From NCBI RefSeq assembly GCF_001189235.2, contig NZ_LFIP02000002.1, positions 1,116,411 through 1,180,410 of the forward strand: a stretch of DNA of 64,000 nt, in the 5' to 3' direction. Position 1 is the first letter of the stretch; the number at the start of each line of letters is the position of its first letter. Source of the DNA: Bradyrhizobium embrapense. GTDB taxonomy: Bacteria; Pseudomonadota; Alphaproteobacteria; Rhizobiales; Xanthobacteraceae. The position numbers and the translations under genes are program-made. The notes under the pieces are model-generated. The model was not told the DNA's origin. It was given only the letters and a program-made list of their open reading frames with translations, and ran no database searches. This document shows, one piece after another, positions 1 to 8,338 of this stretch.

Positions 1-93
1 GTCGCCTCCGTGGTGCTGTTCCTGGCGTCCGAGGCTGCGAGCCTGATGACCGGAAGCATCGTTCTGGTCGATGGCGGCTACACTTGCTGGTAG
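1..93 (+). CDS. SDR family oxidoreductase, C-terminal fragment
   Basis: The window opens inside this gene; only the last 30 codons and a TAG stop are present. The visible tail contains FLASEAASLMTGSIVLVDGG, the C-terminal signature of classical short-chain dehydrogenases, where the (T/S)G-x(5)-DGG segment closes the Rossmann fold and the subunit interface. The substrate cannot be read from the tail. It lies just upstream of a ribulokinase-like gene on the same strand, so a pentitol or sugar dehydrogenase is an attractive guess, but that is inference from position only. Confidence 0.85.
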   Translation, partial: VASVVLFLASEAASLMTGSIVLVDGGYTCW

Positions 94-107
94 GCTTGCG
101 CCGGACA

Positions 108-152
108 GCATGATCCGGAAAAGTGGCGACCGGTTTTCCGAAGAGATCATGC
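108..152. repeat. Short intergenic palindrome (family F)
   Basis: The arms gcatgatc (108-115) and gatcatgc (145-152) are perfect inverted repeats. Inside them ccggaaaa pairs roughly with ttttccg. From memory this is a small palindrome widely scattered between genes in Bradyrhizobium-type genomes. It fills most of the 79-base gap between the SDR tail and the kinase, so it may be transcribed as a hairpin. Only one copy lies in this window. Confidence 0.6.
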
Positions 153-172
153 GCAAGCAAAGATGAGCGGCC

Positions 173-1825
173 ATGCGGCAAGCCTATATCGGGGTGGACG
201 TCGGGAGCACCAGCGCCCGGGCGGGGGTATTCGACGAGACCGGCAAGCTGCTGGGCTCGGCGCGGCATCCGATCCGGGTCTGGCACGAGTCCGGCGACAT
301 CGTCGAGCAATCGTCTGACGACATCTGGGCGGCCTGCGTCGCCTCCGTGCGCAATGCGATGCGGGAGGCGGCGGTCGCCGCCGAGCACGTCAAGGGTATC
401 GGCTTCGACGCGACCTGCTCGCTGGTCGTGCTCGACCGAGCCGGCCGGCCGCTGACCGTCAGCCCGTCCGGCGATCCCGCGCGCAACGTGGTGGTCTGGA
501 TGGACCACCGCGCGATGGACGAGACTGAATTCGTCAACGCGACCGGCGACAAGGTGTTGCGTTATGTCGGCGGCGCCATCTCGCCTGAGATGGAGATCCC
601 GAAGATCCTCTGGCTGAAGCGCCATCTGCCCGCGACCTATGAGGCGGCCGGTCACTTCTTCGATCTCGCCGACTATCTTTCGTTCCGCGCCTCCGGGTCG
701 CTGGCGCGCTCGACCTGCACGGTCACCTGCAAATGGACCTATGTCGCGGGTGAGGGCGGCTGGAGCGAATCGTTCCTGAAGCGGGTGGGGCTCGAGGCGC
801 TCGTCGCCGATCGCTTCGCCCGCATCGGCACCGAGATCGTGCCGCCCGGCTCGCCGCTCGGCCGCGGGCTGTCGGAGGATGCCGCGCGCGATCTTGGCCT
901 CATGCCGGGAACCGCGGTCGGCGCCTCGCTGATCGATGCCCATGCCGGCGGCGTCGGTGCGATCGGCGGCCGCGATGGCTCCGGCGCCGAGGTCGACGTC
1001 TGCCAGCGGCTCGCCTACATCATGGGAACGTCGGCCTGCATCATGGCGACCACCGTCGATCCTTGCTTCGTGCCCGGCGTCTGGGGCCCGTATTTCGAAG
1101 GCATGGTGCCGGGCTTCTGGCTCAACGAAGGCGGTCAATCGGCGGCGGGGGCCGCGATCGATCATCTGCTCAAGTCGCATCCGGCGCATGCCGAGGTTTC
1201 GGCCGCGGCGAAGCGCGACGGCGTCGATGTCATCGAGTACCTTGAGAAGCGCATCCTGGCGCGCAGCGGCAATGCCGGCGCGGCCGCGCTGCTGGCGCGC
1301 AACGTCCATGTGCTGCCGGAATTCCTCGGCAACCGTTCGCCCTACGCCGATCCCGGCTCGCGCGCGGTGATCGCGGGGCTCGATCTCGATACCGATTTGT
1401 CGACGCTGGAGCGGCTGTTCATCGCCGGCCTGTGCGGGCTGGCCTATGGCCTTGCCGACGTCATCGAGGCGCTGCAGGCCCATGGCGTCAGCGGCAAGAC
1501 CATCGTGATCGGCGGCGGCGCGAGCCGCAGCCCGCTGGTGCGCCAGATCATGGCCGATACCACCGGCTACACGGTTGCGCTGCCGCAGACGCAAGAGCCT
1601 GTTTTGCTCGGCGCCGCGATGCTGGGCGCGGTCGCCAGCGGTGCGCACGATTCGATCAATGCGGCGATGGCCGGCATGTCGGCGCTCGGTCGGCTGAGCG
1701 AGCCGACCAGGCCCGAGCTGGCCGATTTCCACCGCCGGAAGCGCGGCGTGCACAGGATGCTGCGCCAGCTCGATCGCGACAGCCGCGAGGCGATGAAGCG
1801 CGTGCCCGGCGCGGCGCCAATGTAG
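173..1825 (+). CDS. FGGY-family pentulose kinase, probable D-ribulokinase
   Basis: A cytoplasmic sugar kinase of 550 residues, the usual length for the FGGY pentulose kinase branch. The N-terminal phosphate-1 motif IGVDVGSTSARAGVFD (residues 6-21) and the C-terminal adenosine motif VIGGGASRSPLV are both intact. The segment FDATCSLVVLD carries the TCSLV string that I recall as diagnostic of D-ribulokinases rather than L-ribulokinases or xylulokinases. It should phosphorylate D-ribulose or a related pentulose with ATP. A PfkB kinase follows after 13 bases and an SDR precedes it, which suits a pentitol or pentose route (dehydrogenase, then kinase). The substrate is inferred from the motif and context. 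Confidence 0.85.
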   Translation: MRQAYIGVDVGSTSARAGVFDETGKLLGSARHPIRVWHESGDIVEQSSDDIWAACVASVRNAMREAAVAAEHVKGIGFDATCSLVVLDRAGRPLTVSPSGDPARNVVVWMDHRAMDETEFVNATGDKVLRYVGGAISPEMEIPKILWLKRHLPATYEAAGHFFDLADYLSFRASGSLARSTCTVTCKWTYVAGEGGWSESFLKRVGLEALVADRFARIGTEIVPPGSPLGRGLSEDAARDLGLMPGTAVGASLIDAHAGGVGAIGGRDGSGAEVDVCQRLAYIMGTSACIMATTVDPCFVPGVWGPYFEGMVPGFWLNEGGQSAAGAAIDHLLKSHPAHAEVSAAAKRDGVDVIEYLEKRILARSGNAGAAALLARNVHVLPEFLGNRSPYADPGSRAVIAGLDLDTDLSTLERLFIAGLCGLAYGLADVIEALQAHGVSGKTIVIGGGASRSPLVRQIMADTTGYTVALPQTQEPVLLGAAMLGAVASGAHDSINAAMAGMSALGRLSEPTRPELADFHRRKRGVHRMLRQLDRDSREAMKRVPGAAPM

Positions 1826-1838
1826 GGATTGTTTGTCC

Positions 1839-2777
1839 ATGCTGCTGAGTTGCGGAGATGCGCTGATCGATTTCCTGGCGTCGCGGACGGCAGATGGGCG
1901 CGAGGCGCTGACGCCCGCGGTCGGCGGCTCCTGTCTCAACATCGCGATCGGCAGCGCCCGGCTCGATATTCCCACCGGCTTTGTCGGCGGCATCTCGACC
2001 GACACCTTCGGCCGGATGATCGCCGATCACGCCGCGGGCTCCGGCGTCGATCTCAGCCGCGCGACGCGCAGCGACCATCAGGCGACGCTAGCCTTTGCAC
2101 GCGTCACCGGCACCGAGACGCAATACGCCTTCTACGATGCCGAGACCGCGTCGCGAAACTGGACCTATCGGCGCGAGGCGGTCGCGCTTGACGGCGTCAC
2201 TTGCCTTCACACCGGCTCGACGACTCTGGTCCATGACAGGGGCGCGGCCGAGACGCTTGCCTTCATCGAAGATGCGCGGTCGACCGTGACGATCTCGCTC
2301 GATCCGAACTGCCGGCCGAACCTCGTCAGGGACAAGGACGCCTATCGCGCGCGCATGCTGGCGTTCTGCGGCAAGGCGGATGTCGTAAAAATGTCCGACG
2401 TCGACTTCGCCTATCTGTTCGGCGACGAGGCCTATGCGGCGCGGGCCGAGGCGCTGCTGTCGAACGGCGTATCGCTCGTCGTCGTCACGCGCGGCAATGA
2501 TGGCGCCTCGGCCTGGCATCGCCAAGCCGGCCCGATCGAGGTCGCCTCGCCGGTGGTGAATGTGGTGGATACGATCGGCGCCGGCGACAGTTTTCAAGCC
2601 GCGCTGCTCGCCGCATTGCATCGGTTGGACCGGATCGCGCGGCAGCGGCTGCGCGGGATCAGCGCGGCCGAGCTCACGCGCGCGCTGTCGTTCGCCTGCA
2701 AATGCGCTGCCTTCACCTGCACACGCGCGGGCGCCGATCCGCCGCGCAGCCGGGAGTTGCCCGCGGGTACCTGGTAG
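1839..2777 (+). CDS. PfkB-family carbohydrate kinase (fructokinase-like)
   Basis: This 312-residue protein belongs to the ribokinase/PfkB fold. Motif 1 is seen as VGGSCLNIAIG near the N-terminus. Motif 2, DTIGAGDSFQAALL, carries the catalytic Asp and the anion hole near the C-terminus. The ATG at 1839 is preferred because AGGGA sits about ten bases upstream; an in-frame TTG at 1833 would be too close to it. The start is 13 bases after the ribulokinase stop, so the two kinases are probably co-transcribed. The sequence reads most like a fructokinase, but the sugar is not fixed by the motifs. Confidence 0.85.
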   Translation: MLLSCGDALIDFLASRTADGREALTPAVGGSCLNIAIGSARLDIPTGFVGGISTDTFGRMIADHAAGSGVDLSRATRSDHQATLAFARVTGTETQYAFYDAETASRNWTYRREAVALDGVTCLHTGSTTLVHDRGAAETLAFIEDARSTVTISLDPNCRPNLVRDKDAYRARMLAFCGKADVVKMSDVDFAYLFGDEAYAARAEALLSNGVSLVVVTRGNDGASAWHRQAGPIEVASPVVNVVDTIGAGDSFQAALLAALHRLDRIARQRLRGISAAELTRALSFACKCAAFTCTRAGADPPRSRELPAGTW

Positions 2778-2899
2778 GCGGCCACGGCGCGGCCGTCTCC
2801 GCCCCACGTACCATCATGCGCGCGAGGCGATGGACTTGACGCATCCGGCGCGGCACGATGCGGGTCGTCGACCACGTCTGAAGCGAGCATGTGTTCCCA

Positions 2900-4327
2900 A
2901 TGAGCGATGATCTGTGCCTGCTGCCTGCCGTTGAGCTTCGTGCGCGCATCGCTCGCAAGGAAGTCTCTCCCGTCGAACTCACCGCCGCCGTGCTGGCCCG
3001 CGCTGAGCGGCTGCAACCGGAGCTCAACTGCTTCATCACGCTGTGCGGCGAGGCCGCCACGGCGCAGGCGAAGGCCGCGGAGCGGCAGGTCATGGCCGGT
3101 GAGCCGCTCGGTCTGCTGCACGGCATTCCCTTCACCGTGAAGGACATCGTCAGCACAAGGGGCGTGCGGACGACCTTTGGCGCGGTGCCGTACAAGGACA
3201 ATGTGCCCGACAGCGACGCCGTCGCAGTGGCCCGGCTCCGTGCGCAGGGCGGAATATTGCTCGGCAAGACCACGACGCCTGAGTTCGGCAGCAAGTGCCT
3301 GACCGACTCGCCGCTGTTCGGCCGCACCCGCAATGCGTGGAGCGCCGCGCGGTCCAGCGGCGGCTCCAGCGGCGGGGCCGCGGTGGCGGTCGCGAGCGGC
3401 ATCGCGCCGCTGGCCGTTGCGACCGACGGCGGCGGCTCGACCCGGATTCCCGCCGCCTGCAACGGCGTGGTCGGGATCAAGCAGAGCAACGGCGTGATCC
3501 CGCACAGCCAGGTGCAGGACGCCTTCGGCAACCAGACCTATGTCACGCCGACCACCCGCACGGTCGCCGACACGGCGCTGATGATGCAGGCGATGGCCGG
3601 CGAGGATCCGTCCGATCCGTGGTCGATCGGCGTGCCGGTGCCTGATTATCTCGACCTCGCGGCGCCGCGCGGCGATCTCAGGGGCAGGCGGGTGCTGTAC
3701 TGCCTGTCGCCGCCGGGCCGGCCGGTAACATCAGACGTCGCCGCGAACTTCAAGGCGAGCCTCGACCGGATGGCCAGCCTCGGTGCCGAACTCGAGGAAT
3801 TCTCCGGCGAGGGATTCGACATCGAGCCGATCTGGCGCGCCATCAATCACACGGTCTGGCGCACCCGGTTCGAGAAGCTCGCGGCCGAGCATCCTGATGA
3901 TCTCAGCCCGACCTTCCTGAAGCAGCTTGCGCTCGCCGCGAAGGTGAGCGGCGTCGACTACCAGCAGGCGATGTTCGACCGCACCGCGTTGTTCCGTCGC
4001 ATACAGTCGCTGTTCGTGCGCGGCGACCTGCTGGCGATGCCGACCCTGACCCGCACCGCGTTGCCGATCGATCAGGATCTGTTCGGCACCATCGACATCG
4101 ACGGCCAAAACTTCGACAGCGTGCGGCCGCACTGGTTTCCCTGGACCATGCTGTTCAACATGACCGGGCATCCCGCGGTCAGCATCCCCTCCGGCTTCGG
4201 CCGCGACGGCCTGCCGATCGGCCTGCATCTGGTCGGCCGCTTTCGGGCCGATGCGGAACTCTTGCGCGCCGCGGCGCTGTTCGAAGAGGCGAGCGATCTG
4301 CTCGGCCGCTGGCCGGCGCTGACATGA
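2900..4327 (+). CDS. Amidase signature family hydrolase
   Basis: The protein has 475 residues from the ATG at 2900; an in-frame GTG at 2891 would add three. The Ser-cisSer-Lys triad of amidase-signature enzymes is complete: Lys81 in FTVKD, the cis-Ser at 156 in GGSSGG, and the nucleophile Ser180 in DGGGSTRIPA. The spacing of 24 residues between the two serines matches the family. These cytoplasmic enzymes hydrolyse amides to acid and ammonia; no substrate-specific feature was recognised. A full oligopeptide/dipeptide-type ABC transporter begins 79 bases downstream on the same strand, so it may process what that transporter imports. There is no signal peptide and no GatC/GatB partner, so tRNA amidotransferase GatA is unlikely. 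Confidence 0.88.
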   Translation: MSDDLCLLPAVELRARIARKEVSPVELTAAVLARAERLQPELNCFITLCGEAATAQAKAAERQVMAGEPLGLLHGIPFTVKDIVSTRGVRTTFGAVPYKDNVPDSDAVAVARLRAQGGILLGKTTTPEFGSKCLTDSPLFGRTRNAWSAARSSGGSSGGAAVAVASGIAPLAVATDGGGSTRIPAACNGVVGIKQSNGVIPHSQVQDAFGNQTYVTPTTRTVADTALMMQAMAGEDPSDPWSIGVPVPDYLDLAAPRGDLRGRRVLYCLSPPGRPVTSDVAANFKASLDRMASLGAELEEFSGEGFDIEPIWRAINHTVWRTRFEKLAAEHPDDLSPTFLKQLALAAKVSGVDYQQAMFDRTALFRRIQSLFVRGDLLAMPTLTRTALPIDQDLFGTIDIDGQNFDSVRPHWFPWTMLFNMTGHPAVSIPSGFGRDGLPIGLHLVGRFRADAELLRAAALFEEASDLLGRWPALT

Positions 4328-4406
4328 TGAACGGTGCAGCGAAGGGCTTGCATTCGTTCGCGAACATGTTGAAACCTGCGGCCTGTTCCCAATCCTTCGA
4401 GCGGGC

Positions 4407-5357
4407 ATGAGCGTATTCTTCCTGCAGCGGATACTGACCCTGGTGGCGACCCTGTTCGCGGCCTCGCTGATCATTTTCCTGGTGCTCGACGCGTTGCCCG
4501 GCAATGCCGCGCAGATGCTGATGGGTGCCGATGCCTCGCCCGATGCGGTGCGCGCGCTCACCGTCAAGCTCGGCCTCGACCAGCCGCTCACGGTTCGCTA
4601 TCTGCTTTGGCTCAAGGGCATGGCGGTCGGCGATCTCGGCAACAGCTATGTCTATGGCACGCCGGTGGCCGGACTGATCGCGGAGCGGCTGGTGCTGACG
4701 ATCCCGCTCGCGATCATGTCGATGCTGATCACGGTGGTGCTGGCGCTCGCTGCCGGCATCTACACCGCGGCCAACCACAACAAGATCGGGGATGTCGGCG
4801 TGATGTCGCTGACCCAAATCGGCATCGCGCTGCCGAATTTCTGGTTCGCGATCCTCCTGATCCTGCTGTTCTCGGTGAAGCTGCAACTGTTGTCCGCCGG
4901 CGGGTTCGCCGGCTGGGATGACGGCATCTGGCCGGGGATCCGCTCGCTGCTGCTGCCCGCGATCTCGCTCGCCGTGGTGCAGGCCGCGATCCTCGCCCGC
5001 GTCACCCGCTCGGCGGTGCTGGAGGTGCTGCGCGAGGACTTTGTCCGCACTGCGCGCGCAAAAGGGCTCGGCAAGCGCGAGGTGCTGTGGCGCCACGTGC
5101 TGCGCAACGCCATGATCCCGGTCATGACAGTGATGGGCCTGCAATTCGCCAATCTGCTGGCCGGCACCATCGTGATCGAGAACGTGTTCTATCTGCCGGG
5201 CCTCGGCCGGCTGATCTTCCAGTCGATCGCCAACCGCGACCTGATCGTGGTGCGCAATTGCGTGATGCTGCTGGCCGCGATGGTCGTGATCGTCAATTTC
5301 GTGGTCGATATGCTCTATGCCTTCATCGATCCGCGCATCAAGGTGGCCAACCTGTGA
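4407..5357 (+). CDS. ABC transporter permease, DppB/OppB type
   Basis: A 316-residue inner-membrane permease with an N-terminal helix (residues about 9-29) and five further hydrophobic segments. The cytoplasmic EAA loop, EDFVRTARAKGLGKREVL, contacts the ATPase subunits. The C-terminus LYAFIDPRIKV is typical of DppB/OppB. It is the first membrane gene of a five-gene transporter. Its stop overlaps the GTG start of the next permease by four bases, so the pair is translationally coupled. Substrates in this family range from peptides to nickel, opines and glycosides, and cannot be decided here. Confidence 0.93.
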   Translation: MSVFFLQRILTLVATLFAASLIIFLVLDALPGNAAQMLMGADASPDAVRALTVKLGLDQPLTVRYLLWLKGMAVGDLGNSYVYGTPVAGLIAERLVLTIPLAIMSMLITVVLALAAGIYTAANHNKIGDVGVMSLTQIGIALPNFWFAILLILLFSVKLQLLSAGGFAGWDDGIWPGIRSLLLPAISLAVVQAAILARVTRSAVLEVLREDFVRTARAKGLGKREVLWRHVLRNAMIPVMTVMGLQFANLLAGTIVIENVFYLPGLGRLIFQSIANRDLIVVRNCVMLLAAMVVIVNFVVDMLYAFIDPRIKVANL

Positions 5358-6250
5358 GCGCGCCGCTGACCGCAGCTGCCGGCACCGCGGCAATCGCACC
5401 GGGCGCGCGGCCTGTGACCGGCTTCTGGCGCCGCGCGCTGCGCCATCGCAGCTTCTTGCTCGGGGCGGTGCTCAGCTTGTTCGTGCTCGGCGCAGCGCTG
5501 CTGTCGCTGGTCTGGACGCCGTGGTCGGCTTACGACATCGATGTCGCGTCGAAACTGCACCCGCCGTCGGCGGCGCACTGGCTCGGCACCGATGTGCTCG
5601 GCCGCGACATCGTCTCGCTGCTGCTGGTCGGCGCGCGCTCCACCATCATGGTCGGCGTCATTGCGGTGGGGATCGGCCTTAGCTTCGGCGTTGGCCTCGG
5701 CCTGGTCGCCGCCGCGCGCAAGGGCTGGACCGAGGAGCTCATCATGCGGATGAGCGACTTCACTTTCGCTTTCCCAGCGGTGCTGTCGGCGATCATGCTC
5801 GCCGCGGTCGCCGGCCCCGGCATGGTGACGTCGATCACCGCGATCGGCATCTTCCAGATCCCGACCTTCGTCCGCGTCACCCGCGGCTCGGCCAATGCGA
5901 TCTGGGCCCGCGAATTCGTGCTGGCCGCGCGCGCCGCCGGCAAGGGGTCGTTCCGCATCACCATCGAGCATGTGCTGCCGAACATCCTGTCGATCCTGAT
6001 CGTGCAGGCGACGATCCAGTTCGCGCTCGCGATCCTCGCCGAGGCCGCACTGTCCTATCTCGGGCTCGGCACCCAGCCGCCGCAGCCGTCCTGGGGCCGC
6101 ATGCTCAACGATGCGCAGACCCTGCTGTTCCAGTCGCCGATGCTCGCGGTCTATCCAGGTGCCGCGATCGCGATCGCGGTGCTCGGGCTCAATCTGCTCG
6201 GCGACGGCTTGCGCGATCTGCTCGATCCCCGCCTGGCACGGGAGCGTTGA
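5354..6250 (+). CDS. ABC transporter permease, DppC/OppC type
   Basis: This is the second permease, 298 residues from a GTG start at 5354 that overlaps the upstream TGA. An N-terminal cytoplasmic tail is followed by one helix and the periplasmic HPPSAAHWLGTDVLGRD segment, a hallmark of DppC/OppC proteins. The EAA loop is seen around FVLAARAAGKGSFRITIEHVL. The C-terminus ends in GDGLRDLLDPRL, again standard. It forms the heterodimeric channel with the preceding permease. The longer open frame upstream of 5354 lies wholly inside the previous gene and was not used. Confidence 0.93.
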   Translation: MSAPLTAAAGTAAIAPGARPVTGFWRRALRHRSFLLGAVLSLFVLGAALLSLVWTPWSAYDIDVASKLHPPSAAHWLGTDVLGRDIVSLLLVGARSTIMVGVIAVGIGLSFGVGLGLVAAARKGWTEELIMRMSDFTFAFPAVLSAIMLAAVAGPGMVTSITAIGIFQIPTFVRVTRGSANAIWAREFVLAARAAGKGSFRITIEHVLPNILSILIVQATIQFALAILAEAALSYLGLGTQPPQPSWGRMLNDAQTLLFQSPMLAVYPGAAIAIAVLGLNLLGDGLRDLLDPRLARER

Positions 6251-6252
6251 GC

Positions 6253-7257
6253 ATGGCTAACGCAGACGCGCCGCTGATCGAGGTGAAGGACCTTGGCGTC
6301 AGGCTCAACACCAGCCGCGGCCCGGCGCAGGCCGTGCGCGGCGTCAGCTTTACGCTTCGCCGCGGCGAGACGCTCGGGCTGGTCGGCGAATCCGGTTGCG
6401 GCAAGTCGGTCACGGCGCTGGCCCTGATGGGGCTGTTGCCGGACAGCGCCGTGATCAGCGGCAGCATCCGGCTCGAAGGCGCGGAGCTGGTCGGACTGCC
6501 TGATGCGGCCTATTGCAAGCTGCGCGGCAACCGCATCAGCATGATCTTCCAGGAGCCGATGACCGCGCTCAATCCGATGCACACGATCGGGCGCCAGGTC
6601 GCCGAGCCCTTGCTGCGCCACACCAGTGTTTCGGCGGCTGAGGCGCGGCAGGAGGCCATCGCCTTGCTCGATCGTGTCGGGCTGCCCGATGCGTCAAAGC
6701 GCATCGATGCCTATCCGCACCAGTTCTCGGGCGGCCAGCGCCAGCGCATCACGATCGCGATGGCGCTGGCCTGCCAGCCCGATGTGCTGATCGCCGACGA
6801 GCCGACCACGGCGCTCGACGTCACGATCCAGGGCCAGATCCTCGATCTGATCGCCGACCTCGTCGCGGAGCGCGGCATGGCGATGATCCTGATCTCGCAT
6901 GATCTCGGCGTGATCGCCGAGAATGTCGCGCGAATGATGGTGATGTATGGCGGCACCGTCGTCGAAAGCGGCGAGACCCAGGCCGTGTTCACGCGGATGG
7001 GCCATCCCTATACGCAGGGCCTGTTCCGCGCCCGGCCACGGCTCGGCGCGCGCAAGGGCACGCGGCTCACGACCATCGCCGGTACCGTGCCGGAGCTCGC
7101 CGACCTGCCCGCGGGCTGCACCTTCGCCGATCGCTGCGCGATCGTCGAGGCGCGTTGCCGCGCGGCGCTCCCGCCAGTCGTCGATGTCGGCGGAAGCCAT
7201 GGCGTGCGTTGCATCAGGACGGACGTCTCGATGGCCGACGGAGGCGTCGTCGCATGA
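6253..7257 (+). CDS. ABC transporter ATP-binding protein, DppD/OppD type
   Basis: A 334-residue ATPase subunit. Walker A is GESGCGKS, the ABC signature is FSGGQRQRI, Walker B is [13 protein letters not shown], and the switch histidine is in ISHDLGV. The C-terminal region has the cysteine-containing oligopeptide transporter extension (CTFADRCAIVEARC), which in some DppD/OppD proteins binds an Fe-S cluster. ATG 6253 starts two bases after the permease stop; an upstream TTG at 6247 is possible but overlaps. It pairs with the next ATPase to power the transporter. Confidence 0.93.
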   Translation: MANADAPLIEVKDLGVRLNTSRGPAQAVRGVSFTLRRGETLGLVGESGCGKSVTALALMGLLPDSAVISGSIRLEGAELVGLPDAAYCKLRGNRISMIFQEPMTALNPMHTIGRQVAEPLLRHTSVSAAEARQEAIALLDRVGLPDASKRIDAYPHQFSGGQRQRITIAMALACQPDVLIADEPTTALDVTIQGQILDLIADLVAERGMAMILISHDLGVIAENVARMMVMYGGTVVESGETQAVFTRMGHPYTQGLFRARPRLGARKGTRLTTIAGTVPELADLPAGCTFADRCAIVEARCRAALPPVVDVGGSHGVRCIRTDVSMADGGVVA

Positions 7258-8282
7258 CGGTGCTGGACCAGCCATCATCTGCGACGCCGTTGCTCGAGGT
7301 GACGGAGCTCGCGCAGCGTTACACCCTGCCGCGTGAAAGCCTGTTCAGGCCGGCGGCGCAGGTGCACGCGCTCAACGGCGTCACGGCGCGGGTGATGCCG
7401 GGCAGGAGCCTCGGCGTGGTCGGCGAGTCCGGGTCGGGCAAATCGACCCTTGCGCGGCTGGTGATGGCGCTGGAGCGGCCGTCGTCGGGGCAGGTCGTCA
7501 TGATGGGCCGCGACCTCAACCGGATGCCGCCGGACGAACTGCGCCACGCCCGCCGCGATTTCCAGATGGTGTTCCAGGATCCCTACGGCTCGCTCGATCC
7601 GCGCCAGACCATCGCGCGGATCGTTGCCGAGCCGCTGACCGCGCTCGGGCGGATCGATCGCGCCGGCCTGCGCGAGCGGGTCGCCACGGTGCTGCGGCAG
7701 GTCGGGTTGCGCGATGCCGACATGGACAAGTTCCCGCATGAATTCTCCGGCGGCCAGCGCCAGCGCATCGCGATTGCGCGCGCGCTGATCACCCGGCCGA
7801 AACTGATCGTGGCCGACGAGCCGGTCTCGGCGCTCGACGTCTCGGTGCAGGCGCAGGTACTCAACCTGATGCAGGATCTGCAGGACGAATTTGGGCTCAG
7901 CTACATCCTGATCAGCCATGACCTCGCCGTGGTCGATCTGATCTGCGACGAGATCGCGGTGATGTATCTCGGGCGGATCGTCGAGCAGGGGCATCCCGCA
8001 GATCTGTTCGCCCACAGCGCCCATCCCTACACGCGCGCGCTGCTCGATGCGGTTCCGCGCGCCCGGGCCGGTGGTGTCCGGCGGCGCCGCGGCGCGCAGG
8101 CGATCGTCTCGCAGTCCTCGGTCACGGCCGGCTGTCCTTACGCGCCGCGCTGCCCCCTGGCCGACCAGCATTGTCGCGAGACCGCGCCTGCGCTACGCAG
8201 CGTGGGTGACACCCATCTGGCGGCCTGCCATCACGCCGAAGCGGTGATGGCGTTGCCGCCGGTGGTCGCCGAGGCCGGTTAG
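7254..8282 (+). CDS. ABC transporter ATP-binding protein, DppF/OppF type
   Basis: This second ATPase has 342 residues from ATG 7254, which overlaps the preceding stop by four bases. It shows Walker A GESGSGKST, the Q-loop VFQDPYGSLDPRQT, the signature [15 protein letters not shown], Walker [13 protein letters not shown] and an H-loop ISHDLAV. The VFQDP-GSLDPR string is the usual DppF/OppF hallmark. The C-terminal cysteines (CPYAPRCPLADQHC) again match the oligopeptide extension. It completes the nucleotide-binding pair. Confidence 0.93.
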   Translation: MTVLDQPSSATPLLEVTELAQRYTLPRESLFRPAAQVHALNGVTARVMPGRSLGVVGESGSGKSTLARLVMALERPSSGQVVMMGRDLNRMPPDELRHARRDFQMVFQDPYGSLDPRQTIARIVAEPLTALGRIDRAGLRERVATVLRQVGLRDADMDKFPHEFSGGQRQRIAIARALITRPKLIVADEPVSALDVSVQAQVLNLMQDLQDEFGLSYILISHDLAVVDLICDEIAVMYLGRIVEQGHPADLFAHSAHPYTRALLDAVPRARAGGVRRRRGAQAIVSQSSVTAGCPYAPRCPLADQHCRETAPALRSVGDTHLAACHHAEAVMALPPVVAEAG

Positions 8283-8338
8283 TCTTTCGTGTGAGGTTGA
8301 CCGAGCTTGAAGAATGAGCACGCCCGGGGAGCAGACCA

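Noticed and set aside
2900..4327. GatA subunit of the tRNA amidotransferase
   Set aside because: No GatB or GatC gene is adjacent, and the context is a transporter operon.
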